From Thermoplasmatota archaeon (GTDB lineage: Archaea; Thermoplasmatota; Thermoplasmata; RBG-16-68-12; JAJISG01): a DNA stretch of 13,010 nt. The DNA is taken from positions 1 through 13,010 of the forward strand of contig JAJISK010000014.1 in assembly GCA_022848785.1 (NCBI GenBank), written 5' to 3'. Below the pieces are notes generated by a model that made no database searches, was not told where the DNA came from, and saw only the letters and a program-made list of their open reading frames with translations. Position numbers and translations under genes: made by a program. This document shows positions 1 to 6,504 of this stretch, piece by piece; the first letter of the stretch is position 1; every line of letters starts with the position of its first letter.

Positions 1-759
1 GTGGACCCCCTTGGTGGGCCGCAGGCGTGGGGATCGACCCAGCATTTGCCGGATGCTGTCACTCCAAGGGCCGGTGGCGTTGACCACGACGTCCGATCGG
101 ACTTCGTACGGACGGTCTTCCAGCATGTCCCGAAAGGCAACGCCCTTCGCCCTCCCCGCGTCCATGATGATTTCCTCCACTCGGGCGTACGCGAGGACGT
201 GGGCTCCCGCCGCTTGGGCGCTCTTGGCATTCAGAAGGACAAGGCGGAAGTCGTCCGTCCAAGCGTCATAGTAGAAGGCCCCGCCCATGAGCTCCTCCCG
301 CCGGATGCGGGGCTCGGCGGCGACGACCTTTGGCGCGGTCACCGTTCGGTGCTTCGCCACGTTTGTGTTCCCGGAAAGGTAGTCGTAGAACCACAGGCCA
401 ATGCGAGTGATCCAGTGGCGTCCCTCCCCCCGATAGAAGGGGATCAGAAAGCGAATCGGCTTCACCAGGTGGGGGAACTGGGAGAGAAGCCAGTCCCGTT
501 CCCGGCTCGCCTCACGAACGAGTCGGACCTTCCCATCCCGGAGGTATCGGAGGCCTCCGTGGATGAGACGGGAGGATCGGCTGCTTGTCCCGCTTCCGAT
601 ATCCCCCTGCTCCAGGAGAAGCACGCGGTAGCCGCGACCGGCGGCTTCGAGGGCGATGCCACATCCGTTGATGCCGGCACCGATCACGATGAGGTCGTAC
701 CGGTCTGGGAGGTCATCCAGGATGGCTTGGCGGCCGCGTCCGTCGAACGTGCTGAGCAT
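1..759 (-). CDS. glpD: FAD-dependent glycerol-3-phosphate dehydrogenase (GlpD), C-terminus outside the window
   Basis: GlpD oxidises sn-glycerol-3-phosphate to dihydroxyacetone phosphate and passes electrons through FAD to a membrane quinone. The 253 visible residues read MLSTFDGRGR..., then a Rossmann FAD motif GAGINGCG at about residues 27-34, the GlpD signature TSSRSSRLIHGGLRYL at 58-73, and later VVNATGPWSD. The frame is still open at RPTKGVH at the left edge, so roughly half of the usual 500-550 residues is missing. I chose the ATG at 759 because it precedes the FAD motif by the normal distance. Its A is shared with the TGA stop of the upstream gene (TGATG), so translation of the two is probably coupled. 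The family is clear. Whether it serves glycerol breakdown or lipid turnover cannot be read from the sequence. Confidence 0.93.
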   Translation of the reverse strand, partial: MLSTFDGRGRQAILDDLPDRYDLIVIGAGINGCGIALEAAGRGYRVLLLEQGDIGSGTSSRSSRLIHGGLRYLRDGKVRLVREASRERDWLLSQFPHLVKPIRFLIPFYRGEGRHWITRIGLWFYDYLSGNTNVAKHRTVTAPKVVAAEPRIRREELMGGAFYYDAWTDDFRLVLLNAKSAQAAGAHVLAYARVEEIIMDAGRAKGVAFRDMLEDRPYEVRSDVVVNATGPWSDSIRQMLGRSPRLRPTKGVH

Positions 760-2360
760 CAGGTTGCGTCCTCCCACGCCTTTCCGGGATTCATGATCCC
801 CTTGGGATCGAGGGCTCCCTTCAGCGCACGCAGGGCCCGAATCCCGACAGGACCGTGCTCCCTTTCCATCCAACGGCGGTGGTCCATCCCGATTCCATGA
901 TGATGGCTGAGCGTACCGCCCAGATCCAGTAGCGTCTCCGTGGCCGCCGTCTTCACGGCCTCCCATTGCGTCCGTTCCTCTCCGGGAATCCGGGTGGTGA
1001 GGAGGGTGAAGTACAGGGACGCCCCGTCGCGGTAGGCGTGAGAGAGGTGGCACAGGACGACCCCCGGCGTGCCCCCTGCCCGGAACGCCTCCCCAAGGGC
1101 CTCCTTCACCCCTTCGTAGAGGGTCTCCAGGTTGCTCCAACTCGTGGCGGTCTCCAGCGTCTCCACGAAGAGACCCCGGGCGAGCAACTCGTCCCGAAGG
1201 TAGGGGGCCCGGTAGTACTCCTCTTCCCACCCTGAAGCGGCCTCCCCGCCCAGATCCCACACCCGGCCTTCGGTCCAATGGGCGATGGCCCGGTCCATCT
1301 CTTCAGGGACCCGCTCGGCTGAGCCTCTGAACTCCAGAAGGACGAAGGACCCTGCTTCCTGGCTCTTGAGCCCCCGGGAGGCCATGAGGGCCCGCGTCTC
1401 CTCCGCGTTGGACACGCGCACGGTGGCCGGTCGGATGCCGCCCCGGATCATTCCGCGACAGCGGTCGAGTGCCTGCGGGAAAGACGGAAGGAGGAACCCT
1501 CGCCCCGCGATCACCTCGGGCGCAGGATGGGCCCGAATCACGGCCTCCACGACGATGCCCAGGCGTCCCTCTGAACCCAGAAGAAGATGCTTCAGCTCGG
1601 GGCCCGTGGAGCGGGCCGGGGCCTCCGTGGTCTTCATCTCGCCCGCGGGCGTGACGACCGTGAGGGCCTGGACCAGGTTCTCCATCCGACCGTAGGTGCC
1701 CGAAGCGTGGCCTGCCGAGCGGGTGGCGATCCAACCTCCCAGGGTGGAAAAGTGGAAGGACTGAGGGTAATGGCCCAGGGTGAGGCCGTGGTCCGCGAGG
1801 GCCGCTTCCAAGTCCGGGCCCGTGATGCCGCTCTCGACCCGGATGAGGCCGGATTCCTCGTCGACCTCGAGGACGCGATTCAGACGACGAAGGTCCACCG
1901 TCAGCGCGGCGTGGTGGACCCCTCGGACGGGGGAAACCCCCCCCAGGACGGAGGTGCCCCCGCCGAAGGGGACGATCGCCACCCCTTGGGCCGCCGCCGC
2001 GCGAAGGAGTGTCGCCACTTCACGCGCCGCGCGGGGGTACGCCACGGCGTCGGTAACCCGCTCCAGTTCTCCCTTCCACGCGGAGAGAAGATCCAAGTAG
2101 CTCTTTCCCAAGGAATGGGCCAGCCTCTCCTCTTCACCGGTGCCGATCTCGCAGACGGCCGCAAGTGCCTCCCGGTCCGTTTCGGTCAAGGCGGTCGGAG
2201 GCAAGGCGGGGGGCTGCGGCTCGTCGCTGGGCTCCGTGAAGCGGATGCCGAGACTCTCTAGGTACGCGAGGGTGCGCGGGAGCAATGGCTCCGGATAGCG
2301 TGTGTCCGGATTCCCCCACCCCCACCACTTGCTCCTCATCCGTGCGTGGCCATCGCGCAT
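759..2360 (-). CDS. FAD-linked oxidase resembling alkyl-dihydroxyacetonephosphate synthase (AGPS-like)
   Basis: This flavoprotein belongs to the vanillyl-alcohol-oxidase/AGPS superfamily. From the ATG at 2360 it has 533 residues. An early KWWGWG is typical of AGPS N-termini. The FAD-binding PFGGGTSV comes next, then STLGGWIATRSAG, STGPELKHLLLGSEGRLG, a tyrosine in SHAYRDGASLYF, and a C-terminal HHHG followed by LDPKGIMNPGK. In eukaryotic AGPS the corresponding His triad and Tyr are catalytic, and the enzyme swaps the acyl chain of acyl-DHAP for an alkyl chain. The frame is open upstream to 2507, but that part overlaps purP and has no family character. The ATG at 2360 lies about 35 bases after the centre of a TATA-like box; the ATG at 2339 is an alternative. 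It is first in an operon with glpD. The substrate here is unknown: an AGPS reaction or another 2-hydroxyacid or lactate-type oxidation are both possible. Confidence 0.87.
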   Translation of the reverse strand: MRDGHARMRSKWWGWGNPDTRYPEPLLPRTLAYLESLGIRFTEPSDEPQPPALPPTALTETDREALAAVCEIGTGEEERLAHSLGKSYLDLLSAWKGELERVTDAVAYPRAAREVATLLRAAAAQGVAIVPFGGGTSVLGGVSPVRGVHHAALTVDLRRLNRVLEVDEESGLIRVESGITGPDLEAALADHGLTLGHYPQSFHFSTLGGWIATRSAGHASGTYGRMENLVQALTVVTPAGEMKTTEAPARSTGPELKHLLLGSEGRLGIVVEAVIRAHPAPEVIAGRGFLLPSFPQALDRCRGMIRGGIRPATVRVSNAEETRALMASRGLKSQEAGSFVLLEFRGSAERVPEEMDRAIAHWTEGRVWDLGGEAASGWEEEYYRAPYLRDELLARGLFVETLETATSWSNLETLYEGVKEALGEAFRAGGTPGVVLCHLSHAYRDGASLYFTLLTTRIPGEERTQWEAVKTAATETLLDLGGTLSHHHGIGMDHRRWMEREHGPVGIRALRALKGALDPKGIMNPGKAWEDAT

Positions 2361-2390
2361 CGATAGAATAGCTTTCCTGCAGCCGGGGAG

Positions 2391-2400
2391 GTTTATGTAG
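2391..2400. promoter_or_regulatory. TATA-like element shared by two divergent promoters
   Basis: The element GTTTATGTAG reads CTACATAAAC on the other strand, so it can act as a TATA box both ways. It lies about 31 bases before the purP ATG (2427) and about 35 bases before the AGPS-like ATG (2360). The only intergenic space is 66 bases, and no other A/T-rich box is seen in it. The match to the box before the PAC2 gene (GTTTATCTAG) supports it as a real promoter element. Assignment is by spacing and composition only. Confidence 0.55.
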
Positions 2401-2426
2401 CGGCCGGAGGTTGCAACGACGAGGAG

Positions 2427-3584
2427 ATGATCGCGAGGGAAGAGGTGTGGGAAGTCCTGAAGGGCTACGGCTCCGAGGGGCTGATCGTCGGCGTGCTGGC
2501 TTCCCACTCCGCACTCGACGTGTGCGACGGAGCAGTGGACGAGGGCTTTCGGACCCTGGCCCTGTGCGAGGAAGGCCGGGAGGAGCCGTACACCCGCTAC
2601 TTCAAGGCGGAACGCGACGCGAAGGGACGAGTCCTTCGAGGGGTGGTGGATGAGGCCCTCGTGCTACCGAAGTTCCGGGAGGCGATCTCCCCGGAGGTCC
2701 AGGACAAGCTACGCACCAAGCGCGTCCTCTTCGTCCCCAACCGCTCCTTCGTCTCCTACGTGGGACTGGAGGAGGTCGAGGATGCGTTTGCCCTGCCCCT
2801 GGTGGGGAGTCGCAATCTCATGCGCTCGGAGGAGCGGACGGAGGAGAAGGGATACTACTGGATCCTGGAGAAGGCGGGGCTCCCGTACCCGCAACACTAC
2901 ACGAGCCCCGACGAGATCGAGTCCCTCGCCATCGTGAAGCTTCCCCACAAGGTGAAGCGCCTGGAGCGCGGTTTCTTCACGGCCACGAGTCGGGAAGAGT
3001 ACGACGAGAAGGCCCGCCGCCTCTTGCAGGGCGGAGTCATCACCGCCGAGGACCTGGCGGCCGCACGCATCGAGAAGTACATCCTGGGGCCCGTCTTCAA
3101 TTTCGACTTCTTCTACTCGCCCCTGGAGGGGACGGGGGAGCCCCTGGAGCTCCTGGGCATCGACTGGCGGTTCGAAACGTCCCTCGACGGTCACGTCCGG
3201 CTTCCCGCGGAGCAGCAGCTTACCCTCCGGGGCGACGAACGGGACCCCGAGTACATGGTGACTGGACACAACTCCGCCACCCTCCGGGAGTCTCTCCTGC
3301 GCAAGGTCTTCCCCTTGGCCGAGCGCTACGTCGAGGCGACGCAGCGCTACTTCCCGCCGGGCATCATCGGCCCCTTCACCCTGCAGACCTGCGTGGACAA
3401 GGATCTGGACTTCTTCATCTACGACGTCTCCCCGCGCATCGGCGGGGGAACGAACGTGCACATGGCCGTGGGCCATCCCTACGGGAACGTCCTCTGGCGG
3501 TCGCGGATGAGCACGGGGCGGCGGGTGGCGTTGGAGATTCGTCGGGCCCTCGATTCGGGGCAGCTGCCCCGCATCATCACCTGA
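2427..3584 (+). CDS. purP: PurP-family ATP-grasp ligase (FAICAR synthetase or divergent paralog)
   Basis: PurP makes FAICAR from AICAR, formate and ATP in archaeal purine synthesis, replacing bacterial PurH transformylase. The 385 residues align by eye with PurP from end to end: GVLASHSALDVCDGA near residue 22, VPNRSFVSYVGLEEVE at 103-118, VGSRNLMRSEE at 126-136, YFPPGIIGPFTLQ at 308-320, RIGGGTNVHM at 337-346. Two active-site stretches depart from classical PurP. The glycine-rich ATP loop (GARGGRGYF in Methanocaldococcus) is HKVKRLERGFF at about 174-184, and the metal-binding FEMSAR is YDVSPR at 332-337. A paralog of altered specificity is therefore possible. The start at 2427 has no spaced Shine-Dalgarno site and fits a leaderless transcript. 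The stop lies 3 bases from the convergent kptA stop. Confidence 0.85.
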   Translation: MIAREEVWEVLKGYGSEGLIVGVLASHSALDVCDGAVDEGFRTLALCEEGREEPYTRYFKAERDAKGRVLRGVVDEALVLPKFREAISPEVQDKLRTKRVLFVPNRSFVSYVGLEEVEDAFALPLVGSRNLMRSEERTEEKGYYWILEKAGLPYPQHYTSPDEIESLAIVKLPHKVKRLERGFFTATSREEYDEKARRLLQGGVITAEDLAAARIEKYILGPVFNFDFFYSPLEGTGEPLELLGIDWRFETSLDGHVRLPAEQQLTLRGDERDPEYMVTGHNSATLRESLLRKVFPLAERYVEATQRYFPPGIIGPFTLQTCVDKDLDFFIYDVSPRIGGGTNVHMAVGHPYGNVLWRSRMSTGRRVALEIRRALDSGQLPRIIT

Positions 3585-3587
3585 CGG

Positions 3588-4220
3588 CTACTCCCATTTC
3601 TCCAGGAACTCGGGCGGGACTTCCGTCGTGATGTAGATGAACTTCCCGGCCTTCTGGATTTCGACCCCTGCATCCTGAGCCTTCTCGACGTCCACCTCCA
3701 GGATGACGGGGCTGTCCGAGCGGACCCTCCCCGCCTCCATCGCGCTCTCCAAGGTGTCGCTCAGGTGCACCCACCGGCGGTCCGACGGCTTGAGGCCGAT
3801 CTCCAGGAGAATCCCCGCCTCCTCCTCCGTCGTCGGGTAGTAGAGGACCTCCGGGATGTTGTCGGTCGGCAGGTCCATCTCCAGGTCCAGGGAGTGGGCG
3901 TAGGTGGCCCGGACGCGCCCTTCATCGAACTGGTAGCGCCCTTTCGGGTCCGTCTGGACGACGGCGATGAGGTGATGGCTCTTCAGGAAACGGAACTTCC
4001 TGTGGCGGATGCGGAGGGCGGTCACCAGGTCCTGCAGGTCCACCCACCCGTTGTGCGTCATCTCCAGCCCGTACCGCTGGGGAAAGTGGCGCAGGATCCC
4101 CGCCATGGTGCGGCCCAGGTGATTCAACTCCTCTTCGTTCAGCAGAAACTTGCCCTGGTCGCCGCAGTTCGGGCAGACCTCGCCACGAAAGAATCCATGG
4201 GAGCGACACTCTTTGAGCAC
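3588..4220 (-). CDS. kptA: RNA 2'-phosphotransferase KptA/Tpt1 with N-terminal zinc knuckle
   Basis: KptA/Tpt1 removes an internal 2'-phosphate from RNA using NAD+, via an ADP-ribosylated intermediate. In fungi it finishes tRNA splicing; its archaeal role is less clear. The 210 residues open with a CxxH...CxxC zinc knuckle (C5, H8, C16, C19), an extension seen in archaeal members. The catalytic Arg-His pair is in GILRHF (R44-H45). RVRATYAHS (about 102-110), DRRWVHLSDT (147-156) and PVILEVDVEKA (171-181) are the other Tpt1 motifs with expected NAD/phosphate-binding arginines. The usual LYHGT reads LYYPT here, which I believe is common in euryarchaeal members. The start is GTG, chosen for the excellent GGGAGGAGAGG ribosome-binding site just before it. 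It follows dtdA by 36 bases, so the two probably form an operon. Confidence 0.9.
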   Translation of the reverse strand: MLKECRSHGFFRGEVCPNCGDQGKFLLNEEELNHLGRTMAGILRHFPQRYGLEMTHNGWVDLQDLVTALRIRHRKFRFLKSHHLIAVVQTDPKGRYQFDEGRVRATYAHSLDLEMDLPTDNIPEVLYYPTTEEEAGILLEIGLKPSDRRWVHLSDTLESAMEAGRVRSDSPVILEVDVEKAQDAGVEIQKAGKFIYITTEVPPEFLEKWE

Positions 4221-4256
4221 GAACCTCTCCTCCCGTGAAGCTATCCGGAGGCGGCG

Positions 4257-5105
4257 TTAAAGGTCTTTCCCTCGCACCGGGTCTTCGAGGGGTTCCAGAT
4301 CGCGCTCGCGGACGACGCGCAGCCCGGCCTCCTCCACCAGGTCGAGCATCCGCCTCCGATCCGGAGCCTTCAGGGCCTTGCGGTGCACGTAGGCGAGACG
4401 GACTCCAGGGGTCTTCGCCACGGCCTCCCGAAAGACGGTGTCGCTGAGGGTCTCGACGGCGTAGGACGGGATCAGGTGACCGAAGGAGACGCGCCGTCCC
4501 AGGGCGACGTCGGTCAGGCGGGGGACGTAGTGGCCGCCACCGACACCGAGGAGCACGGCGTCGTCGCGGGCCTGCATCGCCAACAAGGTATCCGCAACGA
4601 CTGTCGCCGGCCCTTCCTCCTCCCACTGGGCGGGGGAGCCGCCCAGCTCCACAAAGAAGGCGGGCGTCTCCAGGTAAGGGCCGTGGTGGGTGGCCTCAAA
4701 GGTCACTGCGTAGGGGGTTCCGCTCGCCTTTGCCTTGAGGAGACGCAAGGCCTGGGTCATCCAACGGGGGCTCGTGGGTACGAGCCGGCGGGGATGGCCG
4801 CCGAAGTCGGCGGTGCCGAAGTTCCCCAGCGGGTGGACGGTGAAGCTGGGGATGCCTTGTCGGCTGGAGTGACGCGAGGCAAATACGAGGACCTCGGGAT
4901 CCAAGCCCAGGCTGGTCCGAATCTCTTCGTCGAGTCCATCCCGGTCCAGGTGGAGATCCCGAATGGTGAGCAGAAGGCGATCCTCGCGGCGATAGACGGG
5001 ATGTCCATCGAAGGTGTCGTGTTCCTCCCAGGAGGCCCGGTCGAGGAGCTGACGCCGGATGTTGGCACTCGCCGCGTCCGGGAGGGAAGCCACGATGACG
5101 AGCAT
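4257..5105 (-). CDS. dtdA: D-aminoacyl-tRNA deacylase DtdA (GEK1 type)
   Basis: DtdA hydrolyses D-amino acids from mis-charged tRNA, a proofreading step that recycles tRNA. It is the zinc-dependent archaeal/plant type, unrelated to bacterial Dtd. From the ATG at 5105 the protein has 282 residues, near family length. Seen in order: MLVIVASLPDAAS, SRHSS around residue 77, FTVHPLGNF around 88, FEATHHGPYLETPAFFVELG at 136-155 (metal-ligand candidates H140-H141), and GGGHYVPR at 189-196 followed by GHLIPSYA. A TTG at 5132 would add nine residues within a hairpin; I prefer the ATG because its MLVIVAS start matches the family and GGGGGAG lies just before it. That purine-rich site is part of the hairpin at 5111-5152. 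kptA follows in the same transcript direction. Confidence 0.92.
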   Translation of the reverse strand: MLVIVASLPDAASANIRRQLLDRASWEEHDTFDGHPVYRREDRLLLTIRDLHLDRDGLDEEIRTSLGLDPEVLVFASRHSSRQGIPSFTVHPLGNFGTADFGGHPRRLVPTSPRWMTQALRLLKAKASGTPYAVTFEATHHGPYLETPAFFVELGGSPAQWEEEGPATVVADTLLAMQARDDAVLLGVGGGHYVPRLTDVALGRRVSFGHLIPSYAVETLSDTVFREAVAKTPGVRLAYVHRKALKAPDRRRMLDLVEEAGLRVVRERDLEPLEDPVRGKDL

Positions 5106-5110
5106 GGACT

Positions 5111-5152
5111 CCCCCAACCGAAGGGGAACCAAAGGCTTTCGGTTCTGGGGGG
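5111..5152 (-). promoter_or_regulatory. Inverted repeat covering the dtdA leader and ribosome-binding site
   Basis: The perfect arms AACCGAA (5116-5122) and TTCGGTT (5138-5144) are extended outward by CCCCC (5111-5115) against a run of Gs (5147-5153) after a 2-base bulge. The loop is 15 bases. In the dtdA mRNA the stem would pair the GGGGG that serves as the ribosome-binding site of the ATG at 5105, so a closed hairpin should reduce translation. As DNA it could instead be a protein operator between the divergent genes dtdA and the thioredoxin-like gene. Which it is, or whether it is chance in G/C-rich DNA, is not shown. Confidence 0.5.
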
Positions 5153-5207
5153 GCGGCCGACCGGAGGACCACGAAAGGTTCTAGGGCGGCGGCCCGTTCA
5201 GCGCTGC

Positions 5208-5513
5208 ATGGAGCTGGTCTACCTGAAGTCGCCCACGGGCCAGCAACACGCTCGGGCTCAAGCCGTGCTCGCCCGGGTACGGGAACGGATGCCCGAGATG
5301 GAGTATCGCGAAGTGGACCCCCGGAAGGATCCGGATTACGCGTCCCAGTTCCCGATTTCTCATGCCCCCGGCCTCATTGTCGACGGCCGCATCGAGTACG
5401 TGGGGATTCCCCGAGAGCGCATGCTCCTCGATCGACTCAGACAGCTTGAGGCCTTGACGAAGGGGAAAGTGGCGTCCCCCGCTGCCGAGGTTGAGGACGA
5501 GCCACCCAGCTAG
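5208..5513 (+). CDS. Small thioredoxin/glutaredoxin-fold protein lacking all cysteines
   Basis: The 101-residue protein has the glutaredoxin-like order: strand MELVYLKSP, helix of about 20 residues, strand EYREVDP, then SHAPGLIVDGRIEYVGIPR at about 51-69, which matches the cis-proline hairpin (typically VPTIVINGKVEFVG), and a final helix. Where redox members have SPTCPHC this protein has SPTGQQH, and no cysteine occurs anywhere. It therefore cannot do thiol-disulfide chemistry and may act as a binding or scaffold protein. Residues 85-101 form an acidic, Pro/Ala-rich tail. I chose the ATG at 5208 because the fold begins there; the same frame is open far upstream but overlaps dtdA antisense. 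No clear ribosome-binding site is seen. Its stop touches the PAC2 promoter box. Fold confidence is good; function is unknown. Confidence 0.72.
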   Translation: MELVYLKSPTGQQHARAQAVLARVRERMPEMEYREVDPRKDPDYASQFPISHAPGLIVDGRIEYVGIPRERMLLDRLRQLEALTKGKVASPAAEVEDEPPS

Positions 5514-5523
5514 GTTTATCTAG
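5514..5523 (+). promoter_or_regulatory. TATA-like box of the PAC2 gene
   Basis: GTTTATCTAG begins one base after the stop of the thioredoxin-like gene and is centred about 31 bases before the ATG at 5549. It differs at a single base from the box before purP. Spacing predicts a transcript start near the ATG, so the mRNA is probably leaderless or nearly so. Confidence 0.6.
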
Positions 5524-5548
5524 GGCTCGCCCGATGAATGAGTGAGTC

Positions 5549-6310
5549 ATGGCCTCCCAGATTCGTGTCGTGGACCACGAGGAGATGGATCTCTCCGCCG
5601 CCCTCTGCGTGGTCGGGTTTCCTGGAGTGGGACTCGTGGGCCGCATCGCCACGGACTTTCTCGTCTCCCAGTTCAACTTGAAGCGCATCGCGTCCCTTCG
5701 ATCCGATGACTTTCCGCCCATGGCGGTCTTGGTGGAGGGCCAGACCATGAGCCCCGTCCGCATTCACGCGGCTCCCATGGTCTGCGGACTGGACGGAATG
5801 TGCAATCAGCTGGCCGTTCTCCAGGCGGAGGTGACGCCCTCCGGCGAGGTGCTTTATGAGCTGGCCGACGCCCTCATTTCTTGGTGTTTGGAGAAGAAAG
5901 TGCGGGAAATGGTCGTGCTGGAAGGATTTGTGCGCCCGAAAGGCACCACCGACACCGTCGTCTACGGAGCCGGCAACAATGCCGAAACCCTCGGCAGGCT
6001 GAAGGAGATCGGAGTGACGCCCCTGGGGGAGGGCGTCATCAGCGGGATCGCCGGTCCCTTGAGCTACTTGGCCGAGGACCGGGGATTGAACGTGACCGTC
6101 CTCCTCGCCGAGACCTCCCGAGAATTCCCCGATGCCCGGGCCTCCGCAAAGCTCCTGGAGATTATCGACCCCATCGTGCCGCACATCGACATCGATGCCG
6201 AGCCCCTCTACGAGAGGGCGGAGATCATCGAGAGCCGCCTGAAGAAGAACATGGAACAGCACAGGGAGAGCGTTGAGGGCCTGACGGAGCGGTCGAGGAT
6301 GTACGGGTAG
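5549..6310 (+). CDS. PAC2-family proteasome-assembly/activator protein (PbaA/PbaB-like)
   Basis: PAC2-family proteins in archaea (PbaA, PbaB) bind the 20S proteasome alpha ring as assembly chaperones or activators. The 253 residues show the family pattern: CVVGFPGVGLVGRIATDFLV at about 20-39, SLRSDDFPPMAVLVEG near 49-64, a central VREMVVLEGFVRP with TTDTVVYGAGNN, and GVISGIAGPLSYLAEDRGLNVTVLLAET. An acidic then basic helical tail, likely coiled coil, runs from about 200 to the end. The last three residues are M-Y-G, a hydrophobic-Tyr-X ending like that used by proteasome activators to dock into alpha-ring pockets. It has its own TATA-like box. The gene is followed by a zinc-ribbon frame and hsp20, a plausible protein-quality-control neighbourhood. 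Confidence 0.88.
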   Translation: MASQIRVVDHEEMDLSAALCVVGFPGVGLVGRIATDFLVSQFNLKRIASLRSDDFPPMAVLVEGQTMSPVRIHAAPMVCGLDGMCNQLAVLQAEVTPSGEVLYELADALISWCLEKKVREMVVLEGFVRPKGTTDTVVYGAGNNAETLGRLKEIGVTPLGEGVISGIAGPLSYLAEDRGLNVTVLLAETSREFPDARASAKLLEIIDPIVPHIDIDAEPLYERAEIIESRLKKNMEQHRESVEGLTERSRMYG

Positions 6311-6332
6311 GGGCCGAGGGAGGACGCAAGCC

Positions 6333-6473
6333 ACGGCGTACACCTGTCCCGAGTGCGGCGAGGAGGCCATGGTGAGAACGACCGAGAAGCCCGGTTGGTA
6401 CAACCTCAAGTGCGAGACGTGCGGCGCCGAGCGCGGCCCTTTCCCTGAGGCCGAAGATATGTCCGTGGCCTAG
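6333..6473 (+). CDS. Tiny two-CxxC zinc-ribbon protein, start codon uncertain (possibly ACG)
   Basis: From 6333 to the TAG at 6471 the frame gives 46 residues with CPECGEE near the front and CETCGAERGP 24 residues later, a classic zinc-ribbon arrangement; W and Y lie between the pairs. The paired CxxC and GC-rich third codon positions argue that the frame is translated. Between the previous in-frame stop (6282) and the first CxxC there is no ATG, GTG or TTG. The nearest plausible initiator is ACG at 6333, with GGAGG (6319-6323) nine bases before it. The first ATG (6369) would remove the first CxxC. Alternatives are a sequence error, frameshifting from the PAC2 gene, or a decayed gene. It lies 22 bases after the PAC2 stop and probably shares its transcript. 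No function is recognised. Confidence 0.5.
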   Translation, partial: TAYTCPECGEEAMVRTTEKPGWYNLKCETCGAERGPFPEAEDMSVA

Positions 6474-6504
6474 GTCGCCGTCCCGGGGGCTTCCCCTTCA
6501 AAAA

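Noticed and set aside
1..900. Long open plus-strand frame of 299 codons
   Set aside because: It is antisense to glpD and the AGPS-like gene, whose minus-strand translations carry clear family motifs. Long antisense frames are expected in GC-rich coding DNA.
2361..2507. N-terminal extension of the AGPS-like frame up to 2507
   Set aside because: It overlaps the start of purP on the other strand, crosses the shared promoter box and has no family character before KWWGWG.
4383..5207. Upstream part of the plus-strand frame that ends at 5513
   Set aside because: It is antisense to dtdA, and only the last 101 codons show a protein-like fold; the gene starts at 5208.
5534..5545. Mini-frame ATG-AAT-GAG-TGA just before the PAC2 start
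   Set aside because: The predicted transcript start is at or after this point, so it is probably not in the mRNA.
5516..6409. Minus-strand frame of 297 codons
   Set aside because: It is antisense to the PAC2 gene and has no recognisable motifs or promoter.
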